Source of the DNA: Actinomycetes bacterium
GTDB taxonomy: Bacteria > Actinomycetota > Coriobacteriia > Coriobacteriales > Eggerthellaceae
Assembly: GCA_023394615.1 (NCBI GenBank)
Contig: JAEXAI010000022.1
Coordinates: forward strand, 62,001-126,000
Reading direction: 5' to 3'
DNA length: 64,000 nucleotides
Part shown: piece by piece, positions 42,545-51,978 of the stretch
Numbering within the stretch: the stretch's first letter is position 1
Layout of the letters: every line of letters starts with the position of its first letter
The notes under the pieces: model-generated
Seen by the model: only the letters and a program-made list of their open reading frames with translations
What the model was told of the DNA's origin: nothing
The model's database searches: none
Made by a program: the position numbers and the translations under genes

Positions 42545-44299
42545 ATGAAATCCACCCTATTTCCCGTTTTTGGAACGTTGAAACAGTACAAACCTGTCGA
42601 TGCGGTGCGAGATGCCACAGCCGGTTTGGTTGTAGCAGCGCTCAGCATCCCCATTGCTCTTGGATATGCGCAGGTGGCGGGCTTGCCCGCGGTTTACGGC
42701 CTCTACGGCTCGATACTGCCTCTGATAGCGTTTGCACTGTTGTCTTCTTCCCCGCAGCTGGTGTTTGGCATGGATGCGGCAGGAAGCGCCATCATGGGCT
42801 CGGTGCTTATCGGCGCGGGCATCGTGTTTCAAAGCCAAGAAGCTTTGACGATGGTGCCTTTGGTGTCGCTGTTCACGGGTTTGTGGCTGGTTCTCTTTTC
42901 GTTGCTGAAGATGGGACGGTTGGCATCTTTTGTGTCGGTGCCGGTGATGTCGGGGTTCATAACCGGCATTGCGGTATCTATCATGACCGGTCAGATTGTG
43001 CAGATGACGGGTGCCGAATTCAGCCACGGCGAATTTACTGAATCGCTGATGGATTTGATTGTCGGTATCACGCACGCGCATATAGTGCCAGCTTCTTTGC
43101 TGATGGGCGCGATAACGGTTGCTACGCTGCTTTTGTTCAAGCGGTTTCTGCCGAAGGTCCCGATTGTGCTGCTGGTGATGATAGCGGCCATAGCGGCGGC
43201 GAATGTATTTGACTTCGCATCGTTGGGGGTGGAAAACCTAGGAGACATCCCGGCCGGCCTGCAATTGCCCGCTATTGTTGTGCCCACGTTGGGGCAGGTG
43301 GAAAGCGCGCTTACCATGTCGCTTGCAGTGGCGGGCGTGGTGGCCATCGAATCGATACTGGGCGACAATCATTTCTCACAGCAAGGCGGCTACCGTATAG
43401 AGCCCAATCGCGAGATGGCCGCATTCGGCGTCGCGAACCTGTTTTCCGCGTTGTCGGGAGCGAGCCCTTCTTCGGCCAGTATGTCGCGCACGGCAGCAGC
43501 TGAGCAATATGGCGCGAAAACCCAGCTGTCGAACCTGTTCGCCGCTGTGTGCCTGATATTGGTGTGCCTGTTTGCGACCCCGTACCTCTCTCAGCTCCCC
43601 ATGCCCGTTCTTGCTGGCATGGTGTTCGCGGCGCTGTGCGGCGTCGTTGAATTCGACGTGGCTCGACGCTTGCGACGCGTCAGCCGCGCTGAATATGCGA
43701 TATTCATCGTGGTAATGCTGTCGGTGCTGCTGGTGGGAATTATGTTCGGCGTGGGCATGGGCATTGCGCTGTCGTTTCTGGTGCTTTTGAAAAAGGTTCT
43801 GAACCCGCCGCGGTATTTTATTGGCATCGTTCCTGAAACGGGTGTGCTGGCACCGGTGCGCGCAGACAGCGCAGCTGAGCCTATCGGCAATATCGTCTTC
43901 TATCGTTTTGCCGGAAGTATGTTCTTTGCCAATTGCGATGTTGTGCGCAAAGATATAGACGGGGCGTTTCGCGACGGTATGGATGCGGTTTTTTTCGATG
44001 CATCCATGATCTCTAGTGTCGACATATCGGCTGGGGACCAGATGGCAGCGTTGGTGCGTTATTACGAAACGCGCGGTATACCATTTTATCTAATTGGAAT
44101 GAGCGATGAGCTGAAACAGGATCTGAAAAAATACGAAATCGGTCTGCCGCCGGTAGAAAAGATTCATGTGGCAAACGACGTGGTGGACGCGCTGCAGAAA
44201 AGCGGTTTTGTGCTACATGCGCAAAGCGGTGATTCCGACTTCGCACCCCGCTCGCATCAAGCATGGGGCGTCGACGACCATCTGCTGCATAGTCGTTGA
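42545..44299 (+). CDS. SulP-family anion transporter with STAS domain
   Basis: 584 residues. The N-terminal membrane domain has the SulP pattern (LVVAALSIPIALGYAQVAGL; PAVYGLYGSILPLIAFALLS; FGMDAAGSAIMGSVLIG), and the C-terminal 120 residues are a STAS domain (IVFYRFAGSMFFANCDVVRK; DAVFFDASMISSVDISAGDQ). Family substrates include sulfate, bicarbonate and dicarboxylates; which one is not visible here. The open frame extends to 42377, but that would read through the terminator; ATG at 42545 gives the family N-terminus. Confidence 0.88.
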   Translation: MKSTLFPVFGTLKQYKPVDAVRDATAGLVVAALSIPIALGYAQVAGLPAVYGLYGSILPLIAFALLSSSPQLVFGMDAAGSAIMGSVLIGAGIVFQSQEALTMVPLVSLFTGLWLVLFSLLKMGRLASFVSVPVMSGFITGIAVSIMTGQIVQMTGAEFSHGEFTESLMDLIVGITHAHIVPASLLMGAITVATLLLFKRFLPKVPIVLLVMIAAIAAANVFDFASLGVENLGDIPAGLQLPAIVVPTLGQVESALTMSLAVAGVVAIESILGDNHFSQQGGYRIEPNREMAAFGVANLFSALSGASPSSASMSRTAAAEQYGAKTQLSNLFAAVCLILVCLFATPYLSQLPMPVLAGMVFAALCGVVEFDVARRLRRVSRAEYAIFIVVMLSVLLVGIMFGVGMGIALSFLVLLKKVLNPPRYFIGIVPETGVLAPVRADSAAEPIGNIVFYRFAGSMFFANCDVVRKDIDGAFRDGMDAVFFDASMISSVDISAGDQMAALVRYYETRGIPFYLIGMSDELKQDLKKYEIGLPPVEKIHVANDVVDALQKSGFVLHAQSGDSDFAPRSHQAWGVDDHLLHSR

Positions 44300-44367
44300 T
44301 TCAGGTGATAGAATTATTCGGGAACATATCCTCCGCTGCCAAGGCGGATGTCGAACAAAACGGATAA

Positions 44368-44401
44368 AAGGGGTGCAGGCGTTTCTCGTGCGCAACCCCT
44401 T
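44368..44401 (+). promoter_or_regulatory. Hairpin upstream of purE
   Basis: AAGGGGTGC (44368-44376) pairs with GCAACCCCTT (44392-44401) with one bulge, plus GGCG/CG pairing inside. It sits between sulP and purE, 17 bp before the purE start, and could terminate sulP transcripts or affect purE translation. Confidence 0.4.
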
Positions 44402-44418
44402 CAGAGCGAGGAGAGAAC

Positions 44419-44886
44419 ATGAGCAGCGAAAACACGCCTGTAGTAGGCATCATCATGGGGTCGAAAAGCGACCTTCCCAACATGGAAGCCTGTATGACCC
44501 AGCTCGATGATTTCGGCATACCCTACGAGGTGAAGATTGCCAGCGCGCATCGCAAACCCGATGAGGTTCACACATGGGCGCAAACCGCAGTTGATCGAGG
44601 CATTCGCGTGATTGTAGCAGCAGCGGGCAAAGCCGCGCATTTAGGCGGCGTGGTGGCGGCGTACACGCCGTGCCCCGTAATCACCGTGCCGATGAAGACC
44701 AGCGATTTAGGCGGACTCGATTCGCTTCTTTCCATGGTGCAGATGCCCAGCGGGGTGCCGGTGGCCTGTGTGGCTATAAACGGTGCGAAAAACGCAGCTA
44801 TACTGGCGCTGCAGATGCTAGGGACGGGCGATGAGCATTACCGCAAGCAGATGATCGATTTCAAGAAGGATATGGCCGATGCCTAG
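44419..44886 (+). CDS. purE: N5-carboxyaminoimidazole ribonucleotide mutase
   Basis: 155-residue enzyme of purine synthesis that converts N5-CAIR to CAIR (class I PurE). The signature VGIIMGSKSDLPNMEACMTQ, IASAHRKPDEVHTWA and AAAGKAAHLGGVVAAYT are diagnostic. GAGGAG precedes the ATG. No purK is next to it; instead it overlaps the following iorA by 8 bp, an unexpected pairing of purine synthesis with keto-acid oxidation. Confidence 0.95.
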   Translation: MSSENTPVVGIIMGSKSDLPNMEACMTQLDDFGIPYEVKIASAHRKPDEVHTWAQTAVDRGIRVIVAAAGKAAHLGGVVAAYTPCPVITVPMKTSDLGGLDSLLSMVQMPSGVPVACVAINGAKNAAILALQMLGTGDEHYRKQMIDFKKDMADA

Positions 44887-46945
44887 AAAACTGTTAATGG
44901 GCAATGAGGCGTTTGCGTATGCGGCTCTGATCGCAGGCGTGCGCGTTGTGGCCGGATACCCCGGAACCCCATCGAGTGAGCTGGTGGAAACCGTGGCTCG
45001 TCTGCACGCGTCAGGTTATGCGCGCGGTGTGCATGTGGAATGGTCTACGAATGAAAAAGCGGCGCTCGAACTTTTGGCTGGCGCGTCGTATGCGGGGGCG
45101 CGCACGCTGTTTACGTGCAAGCAAGTGGGCCTGAACGTGGCAAGCGATCCGTTGTTGAGCTTGAACTACATAGGTCCGAAAGGCGCTGTCGTGCTGTTCG
45201 TGGCAGACGACCCGGGTCCTATCAGCTCGCAGACCGAGCAGGATACGCGCCGCTTCGCGCGTTTTGCGAAAGTGCCCGTGCTCGACCCGTCAACGCCTGA
45301 CGAGGGTTTTGCCATGATGAAAGAGGCCTTCGACATATCGGAGCGCTATTCGACGCCTGTGATTGTGCGGCCCACCACGCGCATTGATCATGCATCCACT
45401 TTCTTTGATGTGCCTGATTTCACCCAAGCGTTGCCCATCAGCGAAGAGGGATTCGTGCGCGATTCGAAATGGGTGATTTTTCCGCGCAGGGCATACGAGG
45501 GCCATGGTGAGGTAAACGAGCGTTTGCCTCGTATCTCAGAAGAGTTCTCGCGTGGCTCGCACAACCCAATCGAGCGATGCGGTGACAATGCCGTCAGCAC
45601 GGCTGGCAAGGCACCGAAAAAGGGCATCGTGTGCGGAGGCGTGAGCGCCGCATACGCCCGTGAAGCGGCCGACATGTTGAGTGCTGCCTGCAAAGAGGCG
45701 GGCGTGCCCGTACCAGCTTACAAGTTCATGCAGGTGGGAACTCCTTATCCGTTCCCTCAGAAACGTGCGCTGGAATTCGCGCGCGGGCTTTCCGACATTT
45801 TGGTGTTCGAAGAACTTGATCATGTGCTGGAAGACGATTTCATGCAACTGGCGGGCCGCGTGCATGCTGGCTTTGACGTGCACGGAAAGCTTGATGGCTG
45901 GACGCTCGATCGCGGTGAGAACTCCACTGATGACTGTCTAGTGCGGATGGCTCGCTTCTTGGGCGTGGAATGTGTCAAAGGGACGGGTCGTTTGACACGT
46001 GGCGGCGACAATACTGCAAAGAGCGACTCGGCAGCAGCTGACGATGCTGCAACTGAGGTTGCCCCCGCGCCGAAACCGGCCGTGCGACCGCCGGTGCTGT
46101 GTGCCGGGTGCCCGCACAGAGGCAGTTTCTACGCTGTGAAGCAGGCACTCGGAAAAACCCCGGCCGTGCTGAGCGGAGACATCGGCTGTTACACGTTGGG
46201 CAACGCGCAACCGCTCGATGCCGTCGACACATGCTTGTGTATGGGTGCGGGCATTACAATGTCGCAAGGTTTCAGCATCGTTGAACCTCAGAAAAAGTGC
46301 GTGGCGTTTGTAGGCGATTCGACGTTTTTCGCCAGCGGGCTGACCGGCATTGCAAACGCCGTTTACAACCAACATGACATTACGATAGCTGTGCTAGATA
46401 ATTCCACCACAGCCATGACCGGTTCCCAGCCCCATCCGGGAACAGGGCAAACGCTGATGGGCCCGAAAAGCAAGCCTATCGATATCGAAGGCGTGCTGCG
46501 CGCGCTGGGCGTGGAATGCATCGAGCATGCCAACCCCTTCGATCTGGGGCAGAGCACAAGCGCCGCCCGCGCAGCCATCGAACACGTTGGTCCCTCGGCC
46601 ATCATTTTCAAAGGTCCGTGCATCCAGCTGACGCGCCCGGCTGCCCCGGCGCTTATAGATGCTGATTCTTGCACGGCGTGCCGCAAGTGCATCAAATCCA
46701 TCGGCTGCCCGGCAATCGGCATGAATGCGGATGGCACGGCCGCCATCGTGGATGAGTCGCTGTGTTGGGGATGCGGGCTATGCCAAGATGTGTGCCCGTT
46801 CGACGTTATCAGCGTGCCTGCGCGTCAGATGGCGCCCGCAGGCGAAGACGCTGCAGCCAAGCCTGCAACTGCTGACGCGCATCGCGAGGCTTCCAGTCCC
46901 GCAGGCGAAGACGCTGCGAACACGGAAGGCGGTACGCAATGCTGA
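44879..46945 (+). CDS. iorA: Indolepyruvate:ferredoxin oxidoreductase, alpha subunit
   Basis: 688-residue TPP enzyme that oxidatively decarboxylates aryl pyruvates to aryl-acetyl-CoA and reduces ferredoxin. Domains: N-terminal pyruvate-ferredoxin-type domain (GNEAFAYAALIAGVRVVAGY PGTPSSE), a central TPP-binding domain (VLCAGCPHRGSFYAVKQALG; GDIGCYTLG) and a C-terminal ferredoxin with CTACRKCIKSIGCPAIG and CWGCGLCQDVCPFDVIS. The linker of about residues 365-400 carries a 27-bp genomic repeat (45972-45998), and the tail has PAGEDAA twice, encoded by a 20-bp direct repeat. iorB overlaps its end by 7 bp. Confidence 0.94.
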   Translation: MPRKLLMGNEAFAYAALIAGVRVVAGYPGTPSSELVETVARLHASGYARGVHVEWSTNEKAALELLAGASYAGARTLFTCKQVGLNVASDPLLSLNYIGPKGAVVLFVADDPGPISSQTEQDTRRFARFAKVPVLDPSTPDEGFAMMKEAFDISERYSTPVIVRPTTRIDHASTFFDVPDFTQALPISEEGFVRDSKWVIFPRRAYEGHGEVNERLPRISEEFSRGSHNPIERCGDNAVSTAGKAPKKGIVCGGVSAAYAREAADMLSAACKEAGVPVPAYKFMQVGTPYPFPQKRALEFARGLSDILVFEELDHVLEDDFMQLAGRVHAGFDVHGKLDGWTLDRGENSTDDCLVRMARFLGVECVKGTGRLTRGGDNTAKSDSAAADDAATEVAPAPKPAVRPPVLCAGCPHRGSFYAVKQALGKTPAVLSGDIGCYTLGNAQPLDAVDTCLCMGAGITMSQGFSIVEPQKKCVAFVGDSTFFASGLTGIANAVYNQHDITIAVLDNSTTAMTGSQPHPGTGQTLMGPKSKPIDIEGVLRALGVECIEHANPFDLGQSTSAARAAIEHVGPSAIIFKGPCIQLTRPAAPALIDADSCTACRKCIKSIGCPAIGMNADGTAAIVDESLCWGCGLCQDVCPFDVISVPARQMAPAGEDAAAKPATADAHREASSPAGEDAANTEGGTQC
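45972..45998 (+). repeat. 27-bp repeat, copy 4, inside iorA
   Basis: Begins GTGTCAAAGGGACGGGTCG and ends TTTGACAC; the ends form a perfect 8-bp inverted repeat (GTGTCAAA with TTTGACAC). It shares the GGGACGGGTCGTTTGACAC half exactly with copy 3. It is in frame and encodes VKGTGRLTR in a poorly conserved linker. Confidence 0.85.
46835..46917 (+). repeat. 20-bp direct repeat in the iorA tail
   Basis: CCCGCAGGCGAAGACGCTGC occurs at 46835-46854 and 46898-46917, 63 bp (21 codons) apart, giving PAGEDAA twice at the C-terminus of IorA. Confidence 0.85.
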
Positions 46946-47574
46946 ACGTGTTGATAGCGGGTGTAGGCGGACAGGGCTCGGTTTTGGCCGCTAAGATACT
47001 GGCGCAAGCCGCGATGGAAAAGGGCTGGCAGGTGCGCACTGCTGAGACTATCGGTATGGCTCAGCGCGGCGGCAATGTGACGTCGCATGTGCGCATAGGC
47101 AATGCGGGGGAAACCGTCCATGCACCTTTGCTTGCCAGCAAAACAGCTGATGTGATTATCGCACTGGAGCCCGGCGAGGGCCTGCGCGCGCTGCCCTTTG
47201 CGGGCCCGGACACGTTGATGGTGTGCGCGAGAACGCCTATCCCTTCGGTGATGGGTAGTTTGTCGGGTGCGTCCTACGACGGCGATGCTATTATCGACTA
47301 CCTGCGCGGCGCTCTCCCGCATTTCGTAGCGGTCGACGACGCTGCCATCTGCAATGACATCGGAAGCAGGAAAGCGTTGAACGTGGTCATGCTTACGGCC
47401 GCCATACAAGCTTCATTGGCCAGTGCGTGCGGCTTGGGGGAGGCTGTTTCCCTAGACGAATTGAAAGCCGCACTGAAAACGTGTGTGAAGGAGCGCTTTA
47501 TTGCGCTAAACTTACAAGCAGTAGAAGCTGCGGTCGAATCGCTGGACAGCGATGCGTCGACCTCAACACGATAG
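46939..47574 (+). CDS. iorB: Indolepyruvate:ferredoxin oxidoreductase, beta subunit
   Basis: 211-residue gamma-type subunit of the 2-oxoacid oxidoreductase. The N-terminus LNVLIAGVGGQGSVLAAKIL and ETIGMAQRGGNVTSHVRIG are the standard IorB motifs. It completes IorA. The gene overlaps iorA at its start and leads into the CoA-ligase gene 14 bp downstream. Confidence 0.94.
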   Translation: MLNVLIAGVGGQGSVLAAKILAQAAMEKGWQVRTAETIGMAQRGGNVTSHVRIGNAGETVHAPLLASKTADVIIALEPGEGLRALPFAGPDTLMVCARTPIPSVMGSLSGASYDGDAIIDYLRGALPHFVAVDDAAICNDIGSRKALNVVMLTAAIQASLASACGLGEAVSLDELKAALKTCVKERFIALNLQAVEAAVESLDSDASTSTR

Positions 47575-47588
47575 CTAAGGATTTTCTC

Positions 47589-48824
47589 GTGGAAATGAAA
47601 CCTGAGCAACTCAAGCTCATCACCGACCAGTTCAAAGACCTGAAAGATCGCTCTCCTTTTTATGCGAAGAAGTTCGAGGGCATAGAGTTAGGCGACGTGA
47701 AGACGGAAGCAGATTTCAAAAAGCTGCCGTTTTCCGAAAAGGACGACCTGCGCCATGTGTACCCGTTGGGCCTGGCGGCTGTGCCCATGAAAGATGTGGT
47801 GCGCATCCATTCTTCGAGCGGCACTACTGGCACGCCGGTCATCATTCCCTACACCCAGCAGGACGTAGACGACTGGGCCGACATCTTCGCGCGCTGCTAC
47901 CGCATGGCGGGCATCACCGCTGAAGACCGCCTGCAGATTACTCCCGGTTACGGGCTGTGGACGGCAGGCATCGGCTTTCAGCTGGGCTGCGAGAAGCTGG
48001 GTGCCATGGCCATTCCTATGGGGCCGGGCAATACCGACAAGCAGCTGCGCATGATGGAAGACCTGCAGTCAACCGTGCTGTGCGCTACCAGTTCCTATGC
48101 GCTGCTTCTGGCTGAAGAGATTGCCAAGCGCGGCATTCGCGACCATATGGCGCTTCGCAAGGGCGTTATCGGCAGCGAGCGTTGGGGTCATAAGATGCGC
48201 CAGCGCATCGGTGACGAACTAGGCGTGGAACTCTACGACATCTACGGACTCACCGAGATTTACGGCCCGGGTATCGGCATTTCGTGCGATGCGCATCAGG
48301 GTATGCATATGTGGGACGACTATATCTATTTCGAGATCATCGATTCGGAAACAGGCGAGACCGTGCCCGACGGCGAGCCGGGCGAGCTGGTTATCACCAC
48401 GCTGCGCAAGCAGGGCGCGCCGCTTATCCGCTACCGCACACACGACCTTTCGCGCGTTATCACTGGCGATTGCCCCTGCGGGTCGAAATATCCGCGCATC
48501 GACATGTTGATTGGGCGCACCGACGACATGGTGAAGGTGAAGGGCGTAAACATGTTCCCCGCCCAGATAGAAGAGGTCATCAAATTCACCGACGGCGCTT
48601 CAAGCGAATACCAGGTGATGATCGATCACATGTTGGGCAAAGACATCCTGACCGTGTTCTTCGAGACTGAGGCTACAGGGGAGGATCGCGAAAAAGTCGA
48701 GAAGGAGCTCGAGTTCATCTTCAAGGGCAAAATCGGTGTTACGCCTGTTGCCAAAGGCGTGGCCATCGGCGAATTACCGCGTTCCATAAAGAAGACTCAG
48801 CGAATATTCGACAACCGCTACTAA
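47589..48824 (+). CDS. paaK: Phenylacetate-CoA ligase family enzyme
   Basis: 411-residue AMP-forming acyl-CoA synthetase of the PaaK type. The ATP/AMP motif IHSSSGTTGTPVIIPYT, the YGLTEIYGPGIGISCDAHQG core, GELVITTLRKQGAPLIRYRT and the C-terminal GRTDDMVKVKGVNMFPAQIE are all clear. Alongside IorAB it links aryl-acetyl-CoA and free aryl acetates; direction in vivo is not decided by sequence. GTG at 47589 with AAGGA seven bases upstream is preferred over the ATG at 47595; the open frame further upstream overlaps iorB in another frame. Confidence 0.88.
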   Translation: MEMKPEQLKLITDQFKDLKDRSPFYAKKFEGIELGDVKTEADFKKLPFSEKDDLRHVYPLGLAAVPMKDVVRIHSSSGTTGTPVIIPYTQQDVDDWADIFARCYRMAGITAEDRLQITPGYGLWTAGIGFQLGCEKLGAMAIPMGPGNTDKQLRMMEDLQSTVLCATSSYALLLAEEIAKRGIRDHMALRKGVIGSERWGHKMRQRIGDELGVELYDIYGLTEIYGPGIGISCDAHQGMHMWDDYIYFEIIDSETGETVPDGEPGELVITTLRKQGAPLIRYRTHDLSRVITGDCPCGSKYPRIDMLIGRTDDMVKVKGVNMFPAQIEEVIKFTDGASSEYQVMIDHMLGKDILTVFFETEATGEDREKVEKELEFIFKGKIGVTPVAKGVAIGELPRSIKKTQRIFDNRY

Positions 48825-48894
48825 TCACGAAGATGCTCGCCTGGCCTCGGCAATAGTCGCAGCTGGCGGGCATCAAATTTCTCAAGGGGAGAAA

Positions 48895-50574
48895 ATGGAA
48901 GGCTTCGATTTAATTAGCACGGGCGCATGGTCTATCGTGCCTCCGCTGCTGGCGCTTGGCTTGGCTCTTATTACCAAAGAGGTGTTCTCATCGCTGATAG
49001 TGGGCGTGTTCATGGGCACGATCATCTATGAGTTCTCTCTTGCAGGGGCAGGAGGCGATCAGCTGGTGAGCGCATTCACCGATGTCCCGGTCATCATGGC
49101 AAATCAGATAGCCAGCAACGGCGCGCTCCTTTTGTTTTTGGCGCTTTTAGGCGCGCTCGTGATGGTCATCGCGGCTGCTGGCGGGTCGCGCGCATATGGC
49201 GAATGGGTTTCTTCGCATATTAAAAGCAGACGCGCTGCGTTGCTGCTGACGTCGCTTTTAGGCTTGATCATATTTGTGGATGACTACTTCAACTGTCTGA
49301 CCGTGGGCGCCGTTATGCGCCCCGTGACCGACCGATTCCGTGTGAGCCACGAGAAACTGGCTTGGATTATCGATTCCACGGCAGCACCGGTGTGCATTAT
49401 CGCGCCCGTGTCGTCATGGGCCGTGGCTGTGGGCGGATACATCGGTGATGACGGCTTCAACACGTTCATCGCCTCGATTCCCTACAACTTTTATGCGCTG
49501 CTGACCATTTTCATGGTGTTCCTCATCTGCTTCATTGGCAAAGATTTCGGTCCCATGAAGCGCGCGCAGGATGAATACGAGGTCGCGAAAGACTCTTCGG
49601 AATCTCAATCCACATCAAACGACAAGACGATCGACAGCGCTCAGGCTGCAGATACCCTCCAGGGTGCCACCAACGATATGTTCGCCGAAGCAGAATCTGC
49701 TGCGAATCTGAAGATGGCTGCCATGATGGATAAAGACAAAGACCTGAAGGCCGATGCGGAAGATGCCGTGGATGCGTACAACAACACGACGAAATCGCGA
49801 AACGGCACCGTGTGGGATTTGATCGTGCCTATCGTGGTACTGATTATCGCGAGTATCTGGGGCATGCTGTACGCAGGCGGTTTCTTCGAGGGTGTCGATT
49901 TCGCCACGGCGGTGGGCGAGGATCCTATTACCGGTTTGTGCATCGGCGTGACATTGGCGCTGTTGGTAAGCGCGTGCATGTATTTTCCGCGCAAGCTTAT
50001 CGTGCTCAGCGAGTACATGGATAGCGTAGCCGAAGGCGTGCGCTCTATGGTGGGTGCCGTCATGATTTTGGTTCTCGCTTGGAGTTTGGGTGGCGTGTGC
50101 CGCTACATGCTGGGTACCGGCGAGTTCGTGAGCGGTTTTCTGAACTCTATCGGGGTGGGGCTTGGCTGGCTTCCGGCGATAGTTTTCGCTGTGGCGGGTT
50201 TCATCAGCTTTTCCATGGGCACCAGCTGGGGCACCATTGCCTTGGTGTTGCCTATCGTTATCGGTGTGTTTCCCGAGACCAGCCCTTTGTACTTGGTGGC
50301 TATCGGAGCCACGCTGAGCGGCTCGGTGTTTGGCGATCATGTCTCGCCCATATCAGACACGACCATTCTGTCGTCGGCGGGCGCGCAGTGCAACCATCTG
50401 CGTCATGTGTCCACGCAGATGGGTTATGCCAGCATCGTCGCCGCAGTTTGTTTGGTGTGCTTCGTGATAGTAGGCCTTACCGACAATCCTTGGTTGTCGC
50501 TGGCGGTTGGCGCTGTGCTGATCCTAGGTATCGTGTTTGTGATGATGAAACGCGCGAACAAGGTGTCAAACTAG
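48895..50574 (+). CDS. NhaC-type Na+/H+ antiporter family protein
   Basis: 559 residues with about 11-12 helices in two halves (GAWSIVPPLLALGLALITKE; FISFSMGTSWGTIALVLPIV; SGSVFGDHVSPISDTTILSS) separated by a charged cytoplasmic loop of about 90 residues (KRAQDEYEVAKDSSESQSTS onward). This matches the NhaC/COG1757 group, which includes cation antiporters and amino-acid carriers. Position after iorAB-paaK makes transport linked to amino-acid fermentation a reasonable guess. It overlaps the convergent histidine kinase by 9 bp. Confidence 0.85.
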   Translation: MEGFDLISTGAWSIVPPLLALGLALITKEVFSSLIVGVFMGTIIYEFSLAGAGGDQLVSAFTDVPVIMANQIASNGALLLFLALLGALVMVIAAAGGSRAYGEWVSSHIKSRRAALLLTSLLGLIIFVDDYFNCLTVGAVMRPVTDRFRVSHEKLAWIIDSTAAPVCIIAPVSSWAVAVGGYIGDDGFNTFIASIPYNFYALLTIFMVFLICFIGKDFGPMKRAQDEYEVAKDSSESQSTSNDKTIDSAQAADTLQGATNDMFAEAESAANLKMAAMMDKDKDLKADAEDAVDAYNNTTKSRNGTVWDLIVPIVVLIIASIWGMLYAGGFFEGVDFATAVGEDPITGLCIGVTLALLVSACMYFPRKLIVLSEYMDSVAEGVRSMVGAVMILVLAWSLGGVCRYMLGTGEFVSGFLNSIGVGLGWLPAIVFAVAGFISFSMGTSWGTIALVLPIVIGVFPETSPLYLVAIGATLSGSVFGDHVSPISDTTILSSAGAQCNHLRHVSTQMGYASIVAAVCLVCFVIVGLTDNPWLSLAVGAVLILGIVFVMMKRANKVSN

Positions 50575-51978
50575 CGGCAGGGTGACGGTAAATGTAGTCC
50601 CCTGCGTCTCGCTGCTGCGTACATCGATGCTGCCGTGGCTTTCCTCGGCGATGGTTTTGGCGATGGAAAGCCCCAGCCCGAATCCGCCTTCGCTTCTTAC
50701 GCGTGCTTTGTCAGCGCGGAAAAAGCGGTCGAACAAATGCGGCAGATCTTCGGGGTCAATGGCTGTACCCGTGTTCGTAACGCGCAACTCACATTTTTGC
50801 GACGCATGCACAAGCGTTACCCTTACCGTGCCATGGGTGTCAGCATATTTGCATGCGTTGTCCACAAGCGTGGATGCCAAGCGTTGCAGCCTCGCCGCAT
50901 CGCCTCTTACAACCAAGTTGTTTTCTATCTGCTCGTCAAGCGATATGCCTTTTTCAAACGCCACTGATTCGAATTGGAGCGTGACGGATGACACGATGTC
51001 GGAAAAGTCGACATCGCTTTCCAGGGAAGTGCGTTCTTGGTTTTCGGGCCGCGCCAGATACAGCATGTCGTTTACGAGGCCCTGCATGCATTCGGCCTCT
51101 GTCTCCGTGCTTTGTATCCACTGTTCTTGCGAGCGGATAGTTTTGTCGGGCTGTGACAGCAGGATGGAATTGTTTGCGCGAATGACGGTGAGCGGGGTTT
51201 TCAACTCATGGCTGGCATCTGCGACGAATTGCTGCTGCTGGCGCCAAGCGGACTCGACCGGGCGTAGTGCCCAGCGCGACAGGAAAAAGCTGATTGCGAA
51301 AAACACTGCCAGCGAGCCTAGGCATACGCCGCCAAGCGTGGCGACAAGCGATGCCATGCTCTGGTTGATATAGTTGTCGGATGCCAGTGACACCTTTATG
51401 CCATCGGATGATTTTTGGACGCCGTAGAACAGGCTCAAGCTATCGAAGTGGCCTTTCGCGTTTTGCGAATTGCCCCCATGCGCTGCTTGTAATGCTTGCG
51501 TGATTGCGCTTTGGGCGCTCGCGTCGTCTAAATCCAGCGAATCGTCGATAACTTTCAAAATCGTGCCATCTTGTGAAACCAAGTAGCTGGACGTGGCCAC
51601 TACTTGATCGGATCCGCTTTTGCGTTTGCTTCCCGACCCTGAGCCAGCGGCTGCGGCACCGTCGCCCGCAGCACCAGTGCCTGTTGCGGCGCTATCTCCG
51701 GCGCCGGATGCGCCTGTATCCTCAATTACCCCGTCGGCTTCGGCGCCTGCATCCGCAGCTCCTGCGCCGTCTGTATCCGTTTGAGGATTCACCGCAGGCT
51801 CATCCATGCGAAACGTCACGGCACTGTAGACCTCGCTGATACGTTGGTTGTAATTCACTACACATACCGTTGCGAATACGGCAATGAGCACCGAAGCAAT
51901 CAAGATCATGTTGATCAATATGAATTTGCGCCGCAGCTTTACCAGCACCGGCTCGTTGTTCTTCAGGGCTTTAGGCAT
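50566..51978 (-). CDS. Sensor histidine kinase
   Basis: 470-residue membrane kinase. TM1 (FILINMILIASVLIAVFATV) and TM2 (VATLGGVCLGSLAVFFAISF) enclose an extracytoplasmic sensor of about 175 residues that contains a long Gly/Ala/Asp-rich insert (about residues 65-120). The H-box is QFVADASHELKTPLTVIRA, the N-box LVDNACKYADTHG and the G-box GFGLGLSIAKTIAEE. Its partner response regulator overlaps its start by 8 bp. The signal is unknown; the divergent VTC/DUF4956-like operon is the probable target. Confidence 0.93.
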   Translation of the reverse strand: MPKALKNNEPVLVKLRRKFILINMILIASVLIAVFATVCVVNYNQRISEVYSAVTFRMDEPAVNPQTDTDGAGAADAGAEADGVIEDTGASGAGDSAATGTGAAGDGAAAAGSGSGSKRKSGSDQVVATSSYLVSQDGTILKVIDDSLDLDDASAQSAITQALQAAHGGNSQNAKGHFDSLSLFYGVQKSSDGIKVSLASDNYINQSMASLVATLGGVCLGSLAVFFAISFFLSRWALRPVESAWRQQQQFVADASHELKTPLTVIRANNSILLSQPDKTIRSQEQWIQSTETEAECMQGLVNDMLYLARPENQERTSLESDVDFSDIVSSVTLQFESVAFEKGISLDEQIENNLVVRGDAARLQRLASTLVDNACKYADTHGTVRVTLVHASQKCELRVTNTGTAIDPEDLPHLFDRFFRADKARVRSEGGFGLGLSIAKTIAEESHGSIDVRSSETQGTTFTVTLPLV

